A program made the position numbers and the translations under genes. DNA of 64,000 bases, from contig NZ_BMNS01000006.1 in assembly GCF_014646675.1 (NCBI RefSeq), positions 186,001 through 250,000 on the forward strand, in the 5' to 3' direction. Position 1 is the stretch's first letter. Each line of letters opens with the position of its first letter. Positions 27,406 to 37,943 of the stretch are shown piece by piece. Origin of the DNA: Lutibacter litoralis (GTDB lineage Bacteria > Bacteroidota > Bacteroidia > Flavobacteriales > Flavobacteriaceae). The notes below the pieces were generated by a model. That model was not told the origin of the DNA. It did not search any database and saw only the letters and a list, made by a program, of their open reading frames with translations.

Positions 27406-28506
27406 CTATTGTATAAATCCGAATTGATCTAAATAATATAAATAAGGCCCTGCATCACCATCTTCTGCCGCCATTTGAAAGTCAATTCTAGTTATAGTTT
27501 CCGGAGCTGTACCTGCTGGATAAAAACCAGATAATGGCAATACAAACTTAGTCCATTGATTTGGCACTAATGTTAAATAAAATTCAGCATTAGAAAAATC
27601 ATTAAATGCCAACTTAACTCTTTTGGTTGATGAATTAGCCGAATAAATTTGGAAAGAAACCGTTCTGTAGTCTCCCCAAAATAAAGTTTCAGAATCATCT
27701 CCAGGTGTAAATGTTAAACCTCCCCAGTTAGCAGTTGCTGATCTTTCTATTGATGTAGAACCTAATGCAATTGCAGATGATAGCGCATTGTCTCCATCCC
27801 ATCCACCAATTTCCCAACCAGGACTTAGTTCATCTGTAAACATTGGATAATTAAATCCATAAGATGCGGATTGTACAATTGCCCCTCTTGAAGTAAAAAC
27901 ATAAATAAATGCTTGAACTATTCCTGCAGGAACCTCAACAACAACTTCAGTTTGAGAAACTGACATTATGGTAGCTTCTTTTTCTACTAAATCTCCTGTT
28001 TCTTCAGTTCCACTTTGAAAAATAACTCTATTTACATCAGTAAAATCACCTCCGTGAAGTATAACAGCACTTTTGCCATCAACTATTTCTTCAGTAAATT
28101 CTTCAAGTGATAAAAGTGAAAAATCATAATTTACAACTCCATAAAGAGTTTCAATTGTAAGCGTGTTAGAATCACTTATATAAGGTGCTCCTTCAGGAAT
28201 TTTAGAAATAATTAAATCATCTGAAACAAATACTGGATTAAAACCAGCTTCGTAACCATTGTATTTAATTGATACTACAGAAGATAATGCCTCTCCTCTA
28301 ATATAATATACATTTTCTAGCACACCTTGTTGCACTGGTGTATCCTCTCTTGCTTCACTTACACTTGTTATAACTGGCGGTTTTGTACTATGTGAAACTT
28401 TATCATCGGCAAACTCATTTTCGCAGGATGTAATAAAAAATCCTACTGAAAATAGTATAAGAAATCCGAATTTCTTTAAATTTATATATTTTTTCATGAC
28501 ATTCAT
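27406..28506 (-). CDS. Surface glycan-binding lipoprotein with IPT/TIG-like domains (SusE-position)
   Basis: A 366-aa lipoprotein, lipobox LFSVGFFITSC. The start may be M1 or the MKKYINLKKFG methionine three codons on. Two Ig-like IPT/TIG domains (about 40-125, PPVITSVSEAREDTPVQQG; and 130-220) are followed by a C-terminal beta-sandwich (about 225-366) with exposed aromatics (WEIGGWDGD, TLFWGDYR, NQWTKFVLPLSGFYP). This is the layout of the SGBP-B type glycan-binding proteins found after SusD. The gene starts one base after the SusD stop codon, so translation is coupled. Expected substrate is the mannan backbone. Confidence 0.85.
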   Translation of the reverse strand: MNVMKKYINLKKFGFLILFSVGFFITSCENEFADDKVSHSTKPPVITSVSEAREDTPVQQGVLENVYYIRGEALSSVVSIKYNGYEAGFNPVFVSDDLIISKIPEGAPYISDSNTLTIETLYGVVNYDFSLLSLEEFTEEIVDGKSAVILHGGDFTDVNRVIFQSGTEETGDLVEKEATIMSVSQTEVVVEVPAGIVQAFIYVFTSRGAIVQSASYGFNYPMFTDELSPGWEIGGWDGDNALSSAIALGSTSIERSATANWGGLTFTPGDDSETLFWGDYRTVSFQIYSANSSTKRVKLAFNDFSNAEFYLTLVPNQWTKFVLPLSGFYPAGTAPETITRIDFQMAAEDGDAGPYLYYLDQFGFIQ

Positions 28507-28507
28507 T

Positions 28508-30103
28508 TTAGTTATATTTAGTAAAGTCGAAATTTACAGGAGGTAATAATAATGCTGGATTATTAATTGTTTCACTTGTTGGATAAGGAAACAATAATTT
28601 ATCTGCTGTTGGTGTGTACTGTAAACTATTTACAGTTCTAGGATCTGTATCTGTATTCCAAGTTCCTCGTTCTCTATCGGCTAAATAATTAATAGCTTCT
28701 GTAGTTCCAAGTCTTACAACATCAAACCAAAACTCCATTTCAAAAGCTAATTCAATACGTCTTTCTTGAAAAACATCTTCAAAAGTTGGATCAGATGCAA
28801 GATCATCTAAACCTGCTCTGTTACGCACTTTATCAATTGATCTTTTAGCTTCAGCCAAAGATCCACCTCCACCTTTAATTATTGCTTCTGCATGTATTAG
28901 TAATAATTCAGCATATCTTAAAACGTATGTATTATTAGGATAACTTTGTTGTGCTCCACCACCTAAATTAGCTGGATTACCTACAACATATTTTTTAATA
29001 CCTACACCTGTATCCTGAAAATTAATATTACTAGATGCTGTATATCCTCCATTTAAATCTGGATAGTATGAATCCGGATCCATAATAGTTGCATAATAAC
29101 GTTCATCTTTAACTTTATCTTCATAAGCATCTTGTAAATCTAACGATGGACCTATTGCAGCCCAACCATCAGAAAAACCAGTTATTCCAGAAGCTCCATA
29201 CAATGATTGCACAGCATTACCTTCTGCATATTCACCTGATGTTCCCCATTGTAATGAAAAAATAGTTTCAGGATTATTGTCATTTTTAGTTAAAAATAAA
29301 TCATAATAACTACCAGGATATCCATCTTCTTCTGTTCCACCTAATAATTTAAATTCACCTGAAGAAATAACTTCATTAGATAAACTGTAGGCCATTTGAT
29401 AGTTTTCTTCGTATAAGTATATTTTTGCTAACATAGCTTTAGCTGAACCACTAGAAACTTTAGCATTAGCATCATAATTACTTCCTCTTACCTTAGTATA
29501 ACAATTAGCTACAGCATACTCTAAATCCTTTTTTATAAGTGCATAAACATCTTCAACTGTATTTCTTGGAATTTCAGCTTTATCAACATATTCTACATTG
29601 TCTAAAATAATTGGAATTGCTCCAAATATTCTAACCAAATAAAAATAAGCAGTTGCTCTAATAAATTTTGCTTCTCCAACTACATTATTAACCAAATCTT
29701 CAGGAACATCTTCACCTGCTGCATCTGGTACTGTATTAATTATTGCATTTGATTGTGCAACTACAGCGTATAAAGATGTCCAAGCTTGTCCTAATGTATT
29801 ATGATTACCAGTGATGGCAAATGTCATAAAATCTTGATTTCTTGCATCGTAAGTTCTTCCATTTCCTGAACTTAATTCTCCAATACACCATGATACATTA
29901 GACACATAATCAAACCAAGGTTTTGAATACAGTGTATTTGTTGCTGTATTTACCTGATCTACTGTTTTGTAGAAATCTGCCACATTGTATGAATCTTCTG
30001 GTGGTCTATCTAAAAAGTCTTCAGTACAAGAACCAAAAGTTAAAAAAACCAAGGCAAGTACAAGAAACTTTATTTTAATTATATTTTTCATTATATTTTT
30101 CAT
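28508..30103 (-). CDS. SusD/RagB-family surface glycan-binding lipoprotein
   Basis: The protein of about 531 aa is started here at MKNIMKNIIKIKF (30103). A further upstream ATG at 30142 adds residues before the signal peptide. The lipobox is VLALVFLTFGSC. The SusD N-terminal segment (EDFLDRPPEDSYNVADFYKT), the TPR-rich helical core, and the C-terminal signature (VRNRAGL, FQERRIELAFEMEFWFDVVRLG, LFPYPTSE) are complete. SusD forms the lid over the SusC transporter and delivers oligosaccharides to it. It lies 50 bp after the SusC stop. Confidence 0.95.
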   Translation of the reverse strand: MKNIMKNIIKIKFLVLALVFLTFGSCTEDFLDRPPEDSYNVADFYKTVDQVNTATNTLYSKPWFDYVSNVSWCIGELSSGNGRTYDARNQDFMTFAITGNHNTLGQAWTSLYAVVAQSNAIINTVPDAAGEDVPEDLVNNVVGEAKFIRATAYFYLVRIFGAIPIILDNVEYVDKAEIPRNTVEDVYALIKKDLEYAVANCYTKVRGSNYDANAKVSSGSAKAMLAKIYLYEENYQMAYSLSNEVISSGEFKLLGGTEEDGYPGSYYDLFLTKNDNNPETIFSLQWGTSGEYAEGNAVQSLYGASGITGFSDGWAAIGPSLDLQDAYEDKVKDERYYATIMDPDSYYPDLNGGYTASSNINFQDTGVGIKKYVVGNPANLGGGAQQSYPNNTYVLRYAELLLIHAEAIIKGGGGSLAEAKRSIDKVRNRAGLDDLASDPTFEDVFQERRIELAFEMEFWFDVVRLGTTEAINYLADRERGTWNTDTDPRTVNSLQYTPTADKLLFPYPTSETINNPALLLPPVNFDFTKYN

Positions 30104-30153
30104 TGTGTATTTCTTTTTAAAATTATTAAAATCCAACATCAATACTTATATTA

Positions 30154-33100
30154 TTAAAATTCAACATCAATACCTATTGTAAAGGTTCTTGGTGTAGGAT
30201 AACGACCGTTATCTACGCCCATTAATAAAGCATTTTGATTTAATGAACCTACTTCTGGATCGTATCCTGAGTAGTTTGTAAACGTGTATAAATTTTGTAT
30301 ACTTCCGTATATTTTTAATTTAGACATACCAATTTTTCCAATAGCATCAGAAGGTAAAGAATACCCCAATCTTACATTTTGAATTCTTAAATAAGAACCA
30401 TCTTCAATGTATCTATCTGAAATATTTATGTTTGGCGTTGAGTTACTTGTATAACGTGGTGCAGTTCCATTTGGATTTTCAACAGACCAGTAATCTAATA
30501 CAGAAGAAAGTTGATTTCTGTATGTTAAATTAGTAGCAGTAAGTGTACGTCCAATAGCATTAAAAACATCATTTCCATAAGAACCTTGAAGAAACATTGC
30601 TAAATCAAAGTTTTTATATCTGAAGGTATTTTGAAAACCAAATGTAAAATCTGGATGTGGATTTCCAATAACTGTTCTATCATTTTCATCAATAACATTG
30701 TCTCCATTTACATCTTTAAATTTAATATCACCTAGCCAAGTTCTACTAATTACGCTATTATCACCAATTGCTTGTCCAAATTGAATAGGCGCCGATTCTA
30801 AATCGCTCATTGTTCTAAAAATTCCTTCAACCTTGTATCCATAAAACATTCCAATTGGATCACCAACTTTAGTTCTTGTTAAAATCTGATTAACATCATC
30901 TAAACTTGTAGAACCGTTAATAGTATAATCTCCAACTAATTCGTTTACAGTATTTTTATAATGAGAAAATGTTAATGTAGAATTCCAAGAGAAATCGTTA
31001 CCCGATGCAGTATTATAATTAAAAGTAACATCTACCCCTTTATTTTCCATTTCACCTAAATTTACCCAAGGAGCTGCAATAGATCCTGGAGATCCAATAC
31101 CTCCAGTAACAAATGAAGTTAATGCCAATTGGTATAAGAAATCACTTGAAATCTTTTTATAAACTTCAATAGTTGTATTTAATCTTGAATCAAATACTGA
31201 AAAATCAACACCAAAATTTATTTGTTTTGAAGATTCCCAAGTAAGTTCTGGATTTGCAAAATTCGCAATTTCAAAACCAGTACCAATTCCTGTTGAAACA
31301 GCATTTAACCTTGATCCATATGCAAAGTTTGGTATATTTTGATTTCCAACTTCACCATAACCACCATAAACTTTAATATTTCTCAAAGCATCAAAATCTT
31401 TCATAAACTCTTCATTAGATAATTTCCAAGATGCTGAAACTGAAGGGAAATATCCCCATTTTTGACCATCGGCAAATTTAGAAGAACCATCCGCTCTTAT
31501 TGATGCTGTAATATTATATTTATTATCAAAAGAATAAATTACTCTACTTAAATAAGACAATAAAGATGTGCTTCCTTTATACTCATCGTTGGTATCTCCA
31601 CTTGTATTAGACAAGCCTAATGTTGGCACATCATTATCAACAAAACCAACTGCGCTAGCAATTATACCACCCCATTTTGATTCCTGTGCCTCTTGACCAA
31701 CTAAAACTGTTAAGTCATGTTTTTCGTTAAAATTCTTATTATAGGTTAGCAAGTTTTTAATTACCCAAAAATCATTGTTTTCTCTTCTTTTAATTAAACC
31801 ATTTGCATCAACAGAAATTTCTCCATAAGAATATGTTTTTTGAAATCTATCGTTTCTGTTATTTCCAAAATCACCACCAAATTCAGCTCTATATGTTAAA
31901 CCATCTATTATTTTAAATTCACCAAAAACATTAGCAAAAATTCTATCTCTTTTTAATGTATTTGAAACACTATTTACTGTAGCAATAGGATTTTGAACAG
32001 CTAAAGAAATTTCATCTGGTGTAACAGGTCCTGCATAAGAACCATCTGGATTGTATACTGCTAATGCTGGATTATTTTGTAGCGCTAAAGAAATAATTCC
32101 TCTACTATAACCATTCATAATAATATCTTCATCTGTTCTACTTGCAGTAATATTGGCTCCTACTCTTAATTTATCATTAATTTTAGATTCAATATTTAAT
32201 CTTATTGAAGCTCTATTAAATCCAGAACCAATAACAGTACCTTCTTGATCCATATAACTACCTGATAAGTAATAATTTGTACCATCACTTCCTCCTGAAA
32301 AAGCTAATTGATGACTTTTCATATAAGCTATGTCAAAAATTTCTTTTTGCCAATTGGTACCTTTTCCTAAAAGTTCTGGTCTTAAAAATTCTATACTTTC
32401 ATTTAAGCCAAAAATTTCACCCATTTCATTTTGTAATTTAGCATAACCCGGTAAATCCAATACATCCATAATATTGGTTGGTTGCTGTATTCCAAAAAAT
32501 GTACTATACGTTAATTTTCCTTTTTGGTTTTTACCTTTTTTTGTAGTAATAATTACAACTCCATTAGAACCTCTTGATCCATAAATTGCTGTTGCAGACG
32601 CATCTTTTAAAATATTAACAGACTCTATATCATTTGGGTTTATTGCTGCAAGTGGACTTACACCATTTTGCCCTTCACTACTTCTGTCTAAAGCTGTTCT
32701 ACCACTTGTTCCTATATTTCTTGAATCTCCAGAAACAGGTATACCATCAATTACATAAAGTGGTTCACTAGAACCTTGAATTGAATTTACCCCACGAATT
32801 TTTACAGAAACAGCTGCACCAGGCTGTCCAGAATTTAAGGTTACAGATACACCAGCTGCACGCCCTTGTATTAATTGGTCTATACCAACTTGTGGTACAT
32901 TCTCTAAAGCTTTTGTGTCAACAGTGGCAACAGACCCGCTAATATCCTCTTTTAATTGAGAACCATAACCAATAACAACAACCTCTTCTAAACTTTGAAG
33001 GTTTTCTTTTAAGGCTACATTAATAATTGACCTTCCAGAAACCGAAATTTCCTGAGTTTCAAAACCTACATAGCTAAAAACTAAAGTGGCATTACTTTGA

Positions 33101-33318
33101 ACTGATATTGTGAAATTACCATCAAAATCTGTAATAACTCCATTACTTGTCCCTTTTTCAAGGATATTAACTCCTGGTAGTACTGTACCACCTGAATCTG
33201 AAACTACTCCTCTTACTTGATTTTGAGCAATCATAAGCTGCCCAATAAAACAAAACAGCATTAAAAAGAAGTATCTTTTCGAGTCAAAATAAGTGTTTTT
33301 TAAATTAAATTTTTGCAT
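30154..33318 (-). CDS. SusC/RagA-family TonB-dependent outer-membrane transporter
   Basis: A 1054-aa receptor. Signal peptide to about residue 31 (FLMLFCFIGQLMIAQ), carboxypeptidase-D regulatory-like domain (VRGVVSDSGGTVLPGVNI), TonB box region, plug domain (SLEEVVVIGYGSQLKED; PLYVIDGIPVSG), and a 22-strand barrel ending RTFTIGIDVEF, with terminal F. It imports mannan oligosaccharides with SusD. It is the first gene of the minus-strand arm and diverges from the GH26 arm across a 427-bp spacer, so both arms can be induced together. Confidence 0.95.
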   Translation of the reverse strand: MQKFNLKNTYFDSKRYFFLMLFCFIGQLMIAQNQVRGVVSDSGGTVLPGVNILEKGTSNGVITDFDGNFTISVQSNATLVFSYVGFETQEISVSGRSIINVALKENLQSLEEVVVIGYGSQLKEDISGSVATVDTKALENVPQVGIDQLIQGRAAGVSVTLNSGQPGAAVSVKIRGVNSIQGSSEPLYVIDGIPVSGDSRNIGTSGRTALDRSSEGQNGVSPLAAINPNDIESVNILKDASATAIYGSRGSNGVVIITTKKGKNQKGKLTYSTFFGIQQPTNIMDVLDLPGYAKLQNEMGEIFGLNESIEFLRPELLGKGTNWQKEIFDIAYMKSHQLAFSGGSDGTNYYLSGSYMDQEGTVIGSGFNRASIRLNIESKINDKLRVGANITASRTDEDIIMNGYSRGIISLALQNNPALAVYNPDGSYAGPVTPDEISLAVQNPIATVNSVSNTLKRDRIFANVFGEFKIIDGLTYRAEFGGDFGNNRNDRFQKTYSYGEISVDANGLIKRRENNDFWVIKNLLTYNKNFNEKHDLTVLVGQEAQESKWGGIIASAVGFVDNDVPTLGLSNTSGDTNDEYKGSTSLLSYLSRVIYSFDNKYNITASIRADGSSKFADGQKWGYFPSVSASWKLSNEEFMKDFDALRNIKVYGGYGEVGNQNIPNFAYGSRLNAVSTGIGTGFEIANFANPELTWESSKQINFGVDFSVFDSRLNTTIEVYKKISSDFLYQLALTSFVTGGIGSPGSIAAPWVNLGEMENKGVDVTFNYNTASGNDFSWNSTLTFSHYKNTVNELVGDYTINGSTSLDDVNQILTRTKVGDPIGMFYGYKVEGIFRTMSDLESAPIQFGQAIGDNSVISRTWLGDIKFKDVNGDNVIDENDRTVIGNPHPDFTFGFQNTFRYKNFDLAMFLQGSYGNDVFNAIGRTLTATNLTYRNQLSSVLDYWSVENPNGTAPRYTSNSTPNINISDRYIEDGSYLRIQNVRLGYSLPSDAIGKIGMSKLKIYGSIQNLYTFTNYSGYDPEVGSLNQNALLMGVDNGRYPTPRTFTIGIDVEF

Positions 33319-33745
33319 ATTTTTTGATGTTTTTGCTAATTAATTTTAATTTTTAAATACATTAAATTATTGTATATATAATTAACAAGTTTGTGTATTT
33401 AATTAACAACTCAAAATTAATTCAATTGCTAAGTTTATGTTAATATTATTTTGTCATATATCGATAAAATAATTTCATCTAGTCATTTTTTGCTAAAAAC
33501 ATTATTATTTTATCATCTAATAATATAAAGTTCAAGATTAATATAATTCATTATAAATCATATGCATTAAAGTCAAAGAATATAAATATGTATTTCAAAT
33601 AAAATTAACAAAATGAAATTATACTTTAGCGTTTTGATAAAATAATATCAACAATTAGTTAAGTATATAACTAAATTTGAAAATTGTAATTCACATTCAA
33701 TATAGATTGATATATTTTTATTCAACAATTAAAAAATTATTAAAA
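33319..33745. promoter_or_regulatory. Divergent intergenic region between SusC and GH26 arms
   Basis: A 427-bp very AT-rich spacer without a gene. TAAATTTG at 33672-33679 (plus strand, 67 bp before the GH26 start) and TAATTTTG at 33419-33412 (minus strand, about 94 bp before SusC) are possible -7 elements. Neither has a TTG at the standard distance, which suits activator-dependent promoters. The AraC regulator at 48.5 kb is a likely activator (inference). Confidence 0.4.
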
Positions 33746-34897
33746 ATGATATTTTTTTTTAAATATAAAATTAAAAACCACTTTTTTAAAACTTTAGGAC
33801 TTTTAATTGTTTTGATTAACATATACTCATGTGATCCGATAAGTAAACATAAATTTAAAAAACCTACCGTTGTTAATAAATCTGCTTCCACTAGCACCAT
33901 TAAATTACACAAAAAACTATCTTTAATTTCAAAAAATGGGTTTGCAATTGGCCATCAAGATGCAACTTCTTATGGTTTAGGTTGGAGATATGGAGACAAT
34001 TCAAGAATAATTAAGAGCGATGTTAATGAAGTAGTAGGAGATTTTCCTGCAGTTTATGGCTTTGATATTGGGAGAATTGAACATTCTTATGATAAAAATT
34101 TAGATGCAGTTCCTTTTAATGATATGAAAAAACTTATTATTGATGCTTATAAAAATGATGGAATAATTACAGTAAGTTGGCATGTTGATAATCCGGTATC
34201 TGGCGGAGATTCTTGGGATAGCACACCTGCTGTATCAGAAATTATTAAGGAAGGTACGCATAGAGATAAATATGAATTATGGATTTCAAGAGTTGCAACT
34301 TTTTTTAAATCTTTAGAAGTTAATGGTGAATTAATTCCAATTATTTTTAGACCTTTTCACGAAATGAATGGTTCATGGTTTTGGTGGGGTGCAGGTAACT
34401 GTAGCTCTGAGGACTACATTCAATTATGGCGAGAAACAGTTGTGCAATTAAGAGATAAACATAATGTACACAATCTATTATATGCATATTCTCCAAACAA
34501 ATTAAATCCAAATGACGACTATATGAGGTATTATCCTGGAGATGAGTTTGTTGATATTTTAGGAATAGATATTTATGACTTTAATAACTCTGATGATTAT
34601 ATGAAATCCGTTGTTCACGATTTAAAACTTGTTAAAAAAATAGCCACAGAGAAAGGAAAGTTATTTGCATTTACTGAAACTGGACTAGAAAAAATTCCAA
34701 CTAAAGAATGGTTTACTAAAGTCTTATATCCAAGTATTGAAAACTCTGGAATATCGTGGGTTTTAATATGGAGAAATCATGTAGAAACTCATCATTATAT
34801 GCCTTACAAGGGCCATTCAAGTGAATCGGATTTCAAAGCATTTAAAGAGCTTCCTAAAACACTCTTTTTAAAAGATGTGAAAAAAATAAAAAATTAA
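33746..34897 (+). CDS. GH26 beta-mannanase/mannobiohydrolase, lipoprotein
   Basis: The 383-aa protein starts at ATG 33746 (MIFFFKYKIKNHFF). A TTG 69 nt upstream overlaps the -7 element and is rejected. The lipobox is LIVLINIYSC with Cys29. The GH26 barrel runs from about residue 54 (HKKLSLISKNGFAIGHQDA). Acid/base E206 is in FRPFHEMNG and nucleophile E311 in FTETG; the subsite tryptophans (WFWWGAG) are present. It cleaves beta-1,4-mannan. It leads the plus-strand arm, 13 bp before the symporter. Whether it is endo-acting or releases mannobiose cannot be told. Confidence 0.92.
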   Translation: MIFFFKYKIKNHFFKTLGLLIVLINIYSCDPISKHKFKKPTVVNKSASTSTIKLHKKLSLISKNGFAIGHQDATSYGLGWRYGDNSRIIKSDVNEVVGDFPAVYGFDIGRIEHSYDKNLDAVPFNDMKKLIIDAYKNDGIITVSWHVDNPVSGGDSWDSTPAVSEIIKEGTHRDKYELWISRVATFFKSLEVNGELIPIIFRPFHEMNGSWFWWGAGNCSSEDYIQLWRETVVQLRDKHNVHNLLYAYSPNKLNPNDDYMRYYPGDEFVDILGIDIYDFNNSDDYMKSVVHDLKLVKKIATEKGKLFAFTETGLEKIPTKEWFTKVLYPSIENSGISWVLIWRNHVETHHYMPYKGHSSESDFKAFKELPKTLFLKDVKKIKN

Positions 34898-34910
34898 TTT
34901 AACTAAATTT

Positions 34911-36749
34911 ATGAATCTACTCAGTTCTATAGATATACTTATTATATTATTGTATTTGGTTACAATAGTTATAATAGGACTAATACTTCGAAAAAGAGCA
35001 CAACGAAGTAAAGACGACTATTTGCTAGGAGGAAAATCTATTCCTTGGTACATGCTTGGTCTTTCTAATGCTTCTGGAATGTTTGATATTTCAGGTACCA
35101 TTTGGCTCGTTACATTAATGTTTGTTTACGGAATTAAAAGTGCTTGGTTACCTTGGATTTGGCCAGTTTTTAATCAAATATTTTTAATGGTTTATCTTTC
35201 TAAGTGGCTGAGGCGATCTAATGCAACTACTGGTGCTGAATGGATTGGGACACGTTTCGGATTTGGTAAAGGCGCAAAACTATCTCATATTATTGTTGTC
35301 GTTTTTGCTCTTGTAGTTTGTTTGGGTTATTTAGCATATGGGTTTATAGGTTTAGGAAAATTTATTGAAATATTTATTCCTTGGGAGGTTGTTAGTAACT
35401 ATGTTCCTTTTACAGTTACTCCAGAATATGTTCCTCATTTTTATGGTGTAATTTTTACTCTTTTTGCTGTATTTTATTCATTATTAGGTGGTATGTCTGG
35501 TATTGTTTGGGCAGATGTTGTTCAATTTGCAATTATGACGGTTGCTGCTTTAGTAATTGGTTATTTAGGATTCCAAGCAATTGGAGAACATACCTTAAAC
35601 GTGCCTGATGGCTGGTTAAGTCCATTCTTTGGTTTTGAATTAAATATGGATTGGGCACAAATTATCCCAGAAGTAAATGATAAAATAAGGTCTGATGGGT
35701 ATAGTTTATTTACCTACTTCTTTATAATGATGGTATTTAAAGGAATTCTAGTAAGTATTGCTGGACCTGCTCCAACATACGATATGCAAAAAATATTATC
35801 TACTAAAAATGCAGTTGAAGCTTCAAAAATGAGCGGGTTTGTATCTGTAATATTAATGCCAATTAGATATTTAATGATTGCTGGTTTTGCCGCTTTAGCA
35901 TTAATTTATTATGAAAAATTAGATTTAATGAATTCTGCTGGCAATATTGATTTCGAATTAATTCTACCAACAGCAATAAAAGAATTTGTTCCAGTTGGTT
36001 TATTAGGATTACTATTGGCTGGACTTATTGCCGCATTTATGTCAACTTTTGCAGGAACATTAAATGCTGCTCAAGCTTATTTGGTTAACGATATTTATTT
36101 AAAATATGCAAAACCTAACGCTACCACAAATCAAATTAAAAACATGAACTATTTAACTGGTGTTGTAGTTGTTGTAGTTAGTATTGTTTTAGGTTTTTTC
36201 GCTGAAGATGTAAATTCAGTATTAAACATAATTGTATCTGTATTATACGGTAGTTATGTAGCTGCAAATATCTTAAAATGGCACTGGTGGAGATTTAATG
36301 GTGAAGGATTTTTCTGGGGAATGGTTGCCGGACTATTAGCAGCTTATTTTGCTCCAATGTTAATTCATGTAGAAAACGAATTGTACTTATTTCCTGTATT
36401 ATTAGCAGTATCAATAATTGGAAGTATCATTGGAACTTATTCTGCACCTCCAACTGAAGAAGCTGTATTGAAAGATTTTTATAAAAATGTGAGACCTTGG
36501 GGTTTCTGGGGGCCAATTAATGATCTTTTGGTTGTAGAAAATCCAAACTTTAAAAAGAATAAAGACTTTAAATTAGATATGTTTAATGTAGCAATTGGTA
36601 TTGTTGCACAAACTGCATTGGTAATTATACCAATGTATATAATTTTTAGACAAAGTACCCCTGCATATATTTCACTAGCTGTATTGGTAGTATGTTTATT
36701 ATTATTGAAAAAATTTTGGTGGAATAAATTAAATGAAAAATTAGATTAA
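34911..36749 (+). CDS. SSS-family sodium/solute symporter, predicted mannooligosaccharide importer
   Basis: A 612-aa inner-membrane protein of the SSS (SLC5-like) family with about 13-14 TM segments. The N-terminal IDILIILLYLVTIVIIGL, the GGKSIPWYMLGLSN motif and the family's central GLIAAFMSTFAGTLNAAQAY segment are clear. Its place between GH26 and the GH130/epimerase pair, with no PTS or MFS carrier in the locus, suggests it brings mannobiose or a short oligosaccharide into the cytoplasm with Na+, as proposed for mannan PULs. Confidence 0.88.
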   Translation: MNLLSSIDILIILLYLVTIVIIGLILRKRAQRSKDDYLLGGKSIPWYMLGLSNASGMFDISGTIWLVTLMFVYGIKSAWLPWIWPVFNQIFLMVYLSKWLRRSNATTGAEWIGTRFGFGKGAKLSHIIVVVFALVVCLGYLAYGFIGLGKFIEIFIPWEVVSNYVPFTVTPEYVPHFYGVIFTLFAVFYSLLGGMSGIVWADVVQFAIMTVAALVIGYLGFQAIGEHTLNVPDGWLSPFFGFELNMDWAQIIPEVNDKIRSDGYSLFTYFFIMMVFKGILVSIAGPAPTYDMQKILSTKNAVEASKMSGFVSVILMPIRYLMIAGFAALALIYYEKLDLMNSAGNIDFELILPTAIKEFVPVGLLGLLLAGLIAAFMSTFAGTLNAAQAYLVNDIYLKYAKPNATTNQIKNMNYLTGVVVVVVSIVLGFFAEDVNSVLNIIVSVLYGSYVAANILKWHWWRFNGEGFFWGMVAGLLAAYFAPMLIHVENELYLFPVLLAVSIIGSIIGTYSAPPTEEAVLKDFYKNVRPWGFWGPINDLLVVENPNFKKNKDFKLDMFNVAIGIVAQTALVIIPMYIIFRQSTPAYISLAVLVVCLLLLKKFWWNKLNEKLD

Positions 36750-36761
36750 AAAATACAAAAG

Positions 36762-37943
36762 ATGGAACTTAATATGAGGATTAAAACTCTTGATAATATC
36801 ATAAAAAGACACGCTAAATTAATTAGCAGAAAAAATAAAACTGTTTCAAAAACAAACGGAATTTATCAAAGATATAAAAACCCTGTATTAACTGCAGATC
36901 ATACACCAATACATTGGAGGTATGATTTAAACTCTGAAACAAATCCATTTGGTCAAGAAAGAATTGGGATTAATGCTGCTTTTAATTCAGGTGCAATTAA
37001 AATAGACGGTAAATTCTTATTATGTGCAAGAGTTGAAGGAAATGATAGAAAATCATTTTTTGCAATAGCTGAAAGCCCTAATGGTATTGATAATTTTAAG
37101 TTTTGGGATAAACCTTGTGTAATTCCCCAAATTAAAGGAAACCCAGATACAAACGTATATGATATGCGTTTAACTAAACATGAAGATGGTTGGATCTATG
37201 GTATTTTCTGTACAGAAAGAAAAGACCCAAATGCTCCTGATGGAGATACAAGTTCTGCTATTGCTAATGCAGGAATTGTACGTACAAAAGATTTATTAAC
37301 CTGGGAACGATTACCTGATTTGGTATCAAATACTGGTCAACAACGTAATGTTGTTTTACATCCGGAATTTATAAACGGACAATATGGTTTATATACAAGA
37401 CCACAAGATGGATTTATTGACATTGGAAGTGGCGGTGGAATTGGTTTTGGTTATGTAAAAGACATAACAAACCCAATTGTGACAGATGAAAAAATATTCA
37501 CAAATAAAGTATATCATACTGTTTATGAATTAAAAAACGGACAAGGTCCTGCACCTATAAAAACATCAAAAGGTTGGTTACATTTAGCTCATGGGGTTCG
37601 TAATACTGCAGCTGGTTTAAGATATACCTTATATATGTTTATGACTGCTTTAGATAATGTTACTAAAGTTATTCATCATCCTGCAGGTTATTTTATGGCA
37701 CCAAATTATAAAGAAACATTAGGTGATGTTTCCAATGTTTTATTTACAAATGGTTGGATTGAAAATGAAGATGGTTCTGTTTATATTTACTATGCATCAT
37801 CAGATACTCGAATGCACGTTGCAGTTTCTTCAGTTGAAAAATTAGTTGATTATGTAACAAACAGTCCTGAAGATACATTTACATCAGCAGGTTCAGTTCA
37901 AACAATTTTAGATTTAATTGAAAAAAATAAAGGATTATATTGA
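36762..37943 (+). CDS. GH130 mannosylglucose phosphorylase (GH130_1-like)
   Basis: A 393-aa cytoplasmic enzyme without a signal peptide. It matches 4-O-beta-mannosyl-glucose phosphorylase of Bacteroides fragilis in length (about 390 aa) and motifs: the [18 protein letters not shown] entry, catalytic D134 in NVYDMRLT, and phosphate-site residues around [11 protein letters not shown] and [15 protein letters not shown]. It converts Man-beta-1,4-Glc plus phosphate to mannose-1-phosphate and glucose. The stop overlaps the start of the epimerase by one base (TGATG), so the two are translationally coupled, as expected for enzymes of consecutive steps. Confidence 0.92.
   Translation: MELNMRIKTLDNIIKRHAKLISRKNKTVSKTNGIYQRYKNPVLTADHTPIHWRYDLNSETNPFGQERIGINAAFNSGAIKIDGKFLLCARVEGNDRKSFFAIAESPNGIDNFKFWDKPCVIPQIKGNPDTNVYDMRLTKHEDGWIYGIFCTERKDPNAPDGDTSSAIANAGIVRTKDLLTWERLPDLVSNTGQQRNVVLHPEFINGQYGLYTRPQDGFIDIGSGGGIGFGYVKDITNPIVTDEKIFTNKVYHTVYELKNGQGPAPIKTSKGWLHLAHGVRNTAAGLRYTLYMFMTALDNVTKVIHHPAGYFMAPNYKETLGDVSNVLFTNGWIENEDGSVYIYYASSDTRMHVAVSSVEKLVDYVTNSPEDTFTSAGSVQTILDLIEKNKGLY

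Noticed and set aside
33677-33745. TTG start extending the first GH26 by 23 residues
   Set aside because: It overlaps the likely -7 element TAAATTTG, and the lipoprotein signal starts from ATG 33746.
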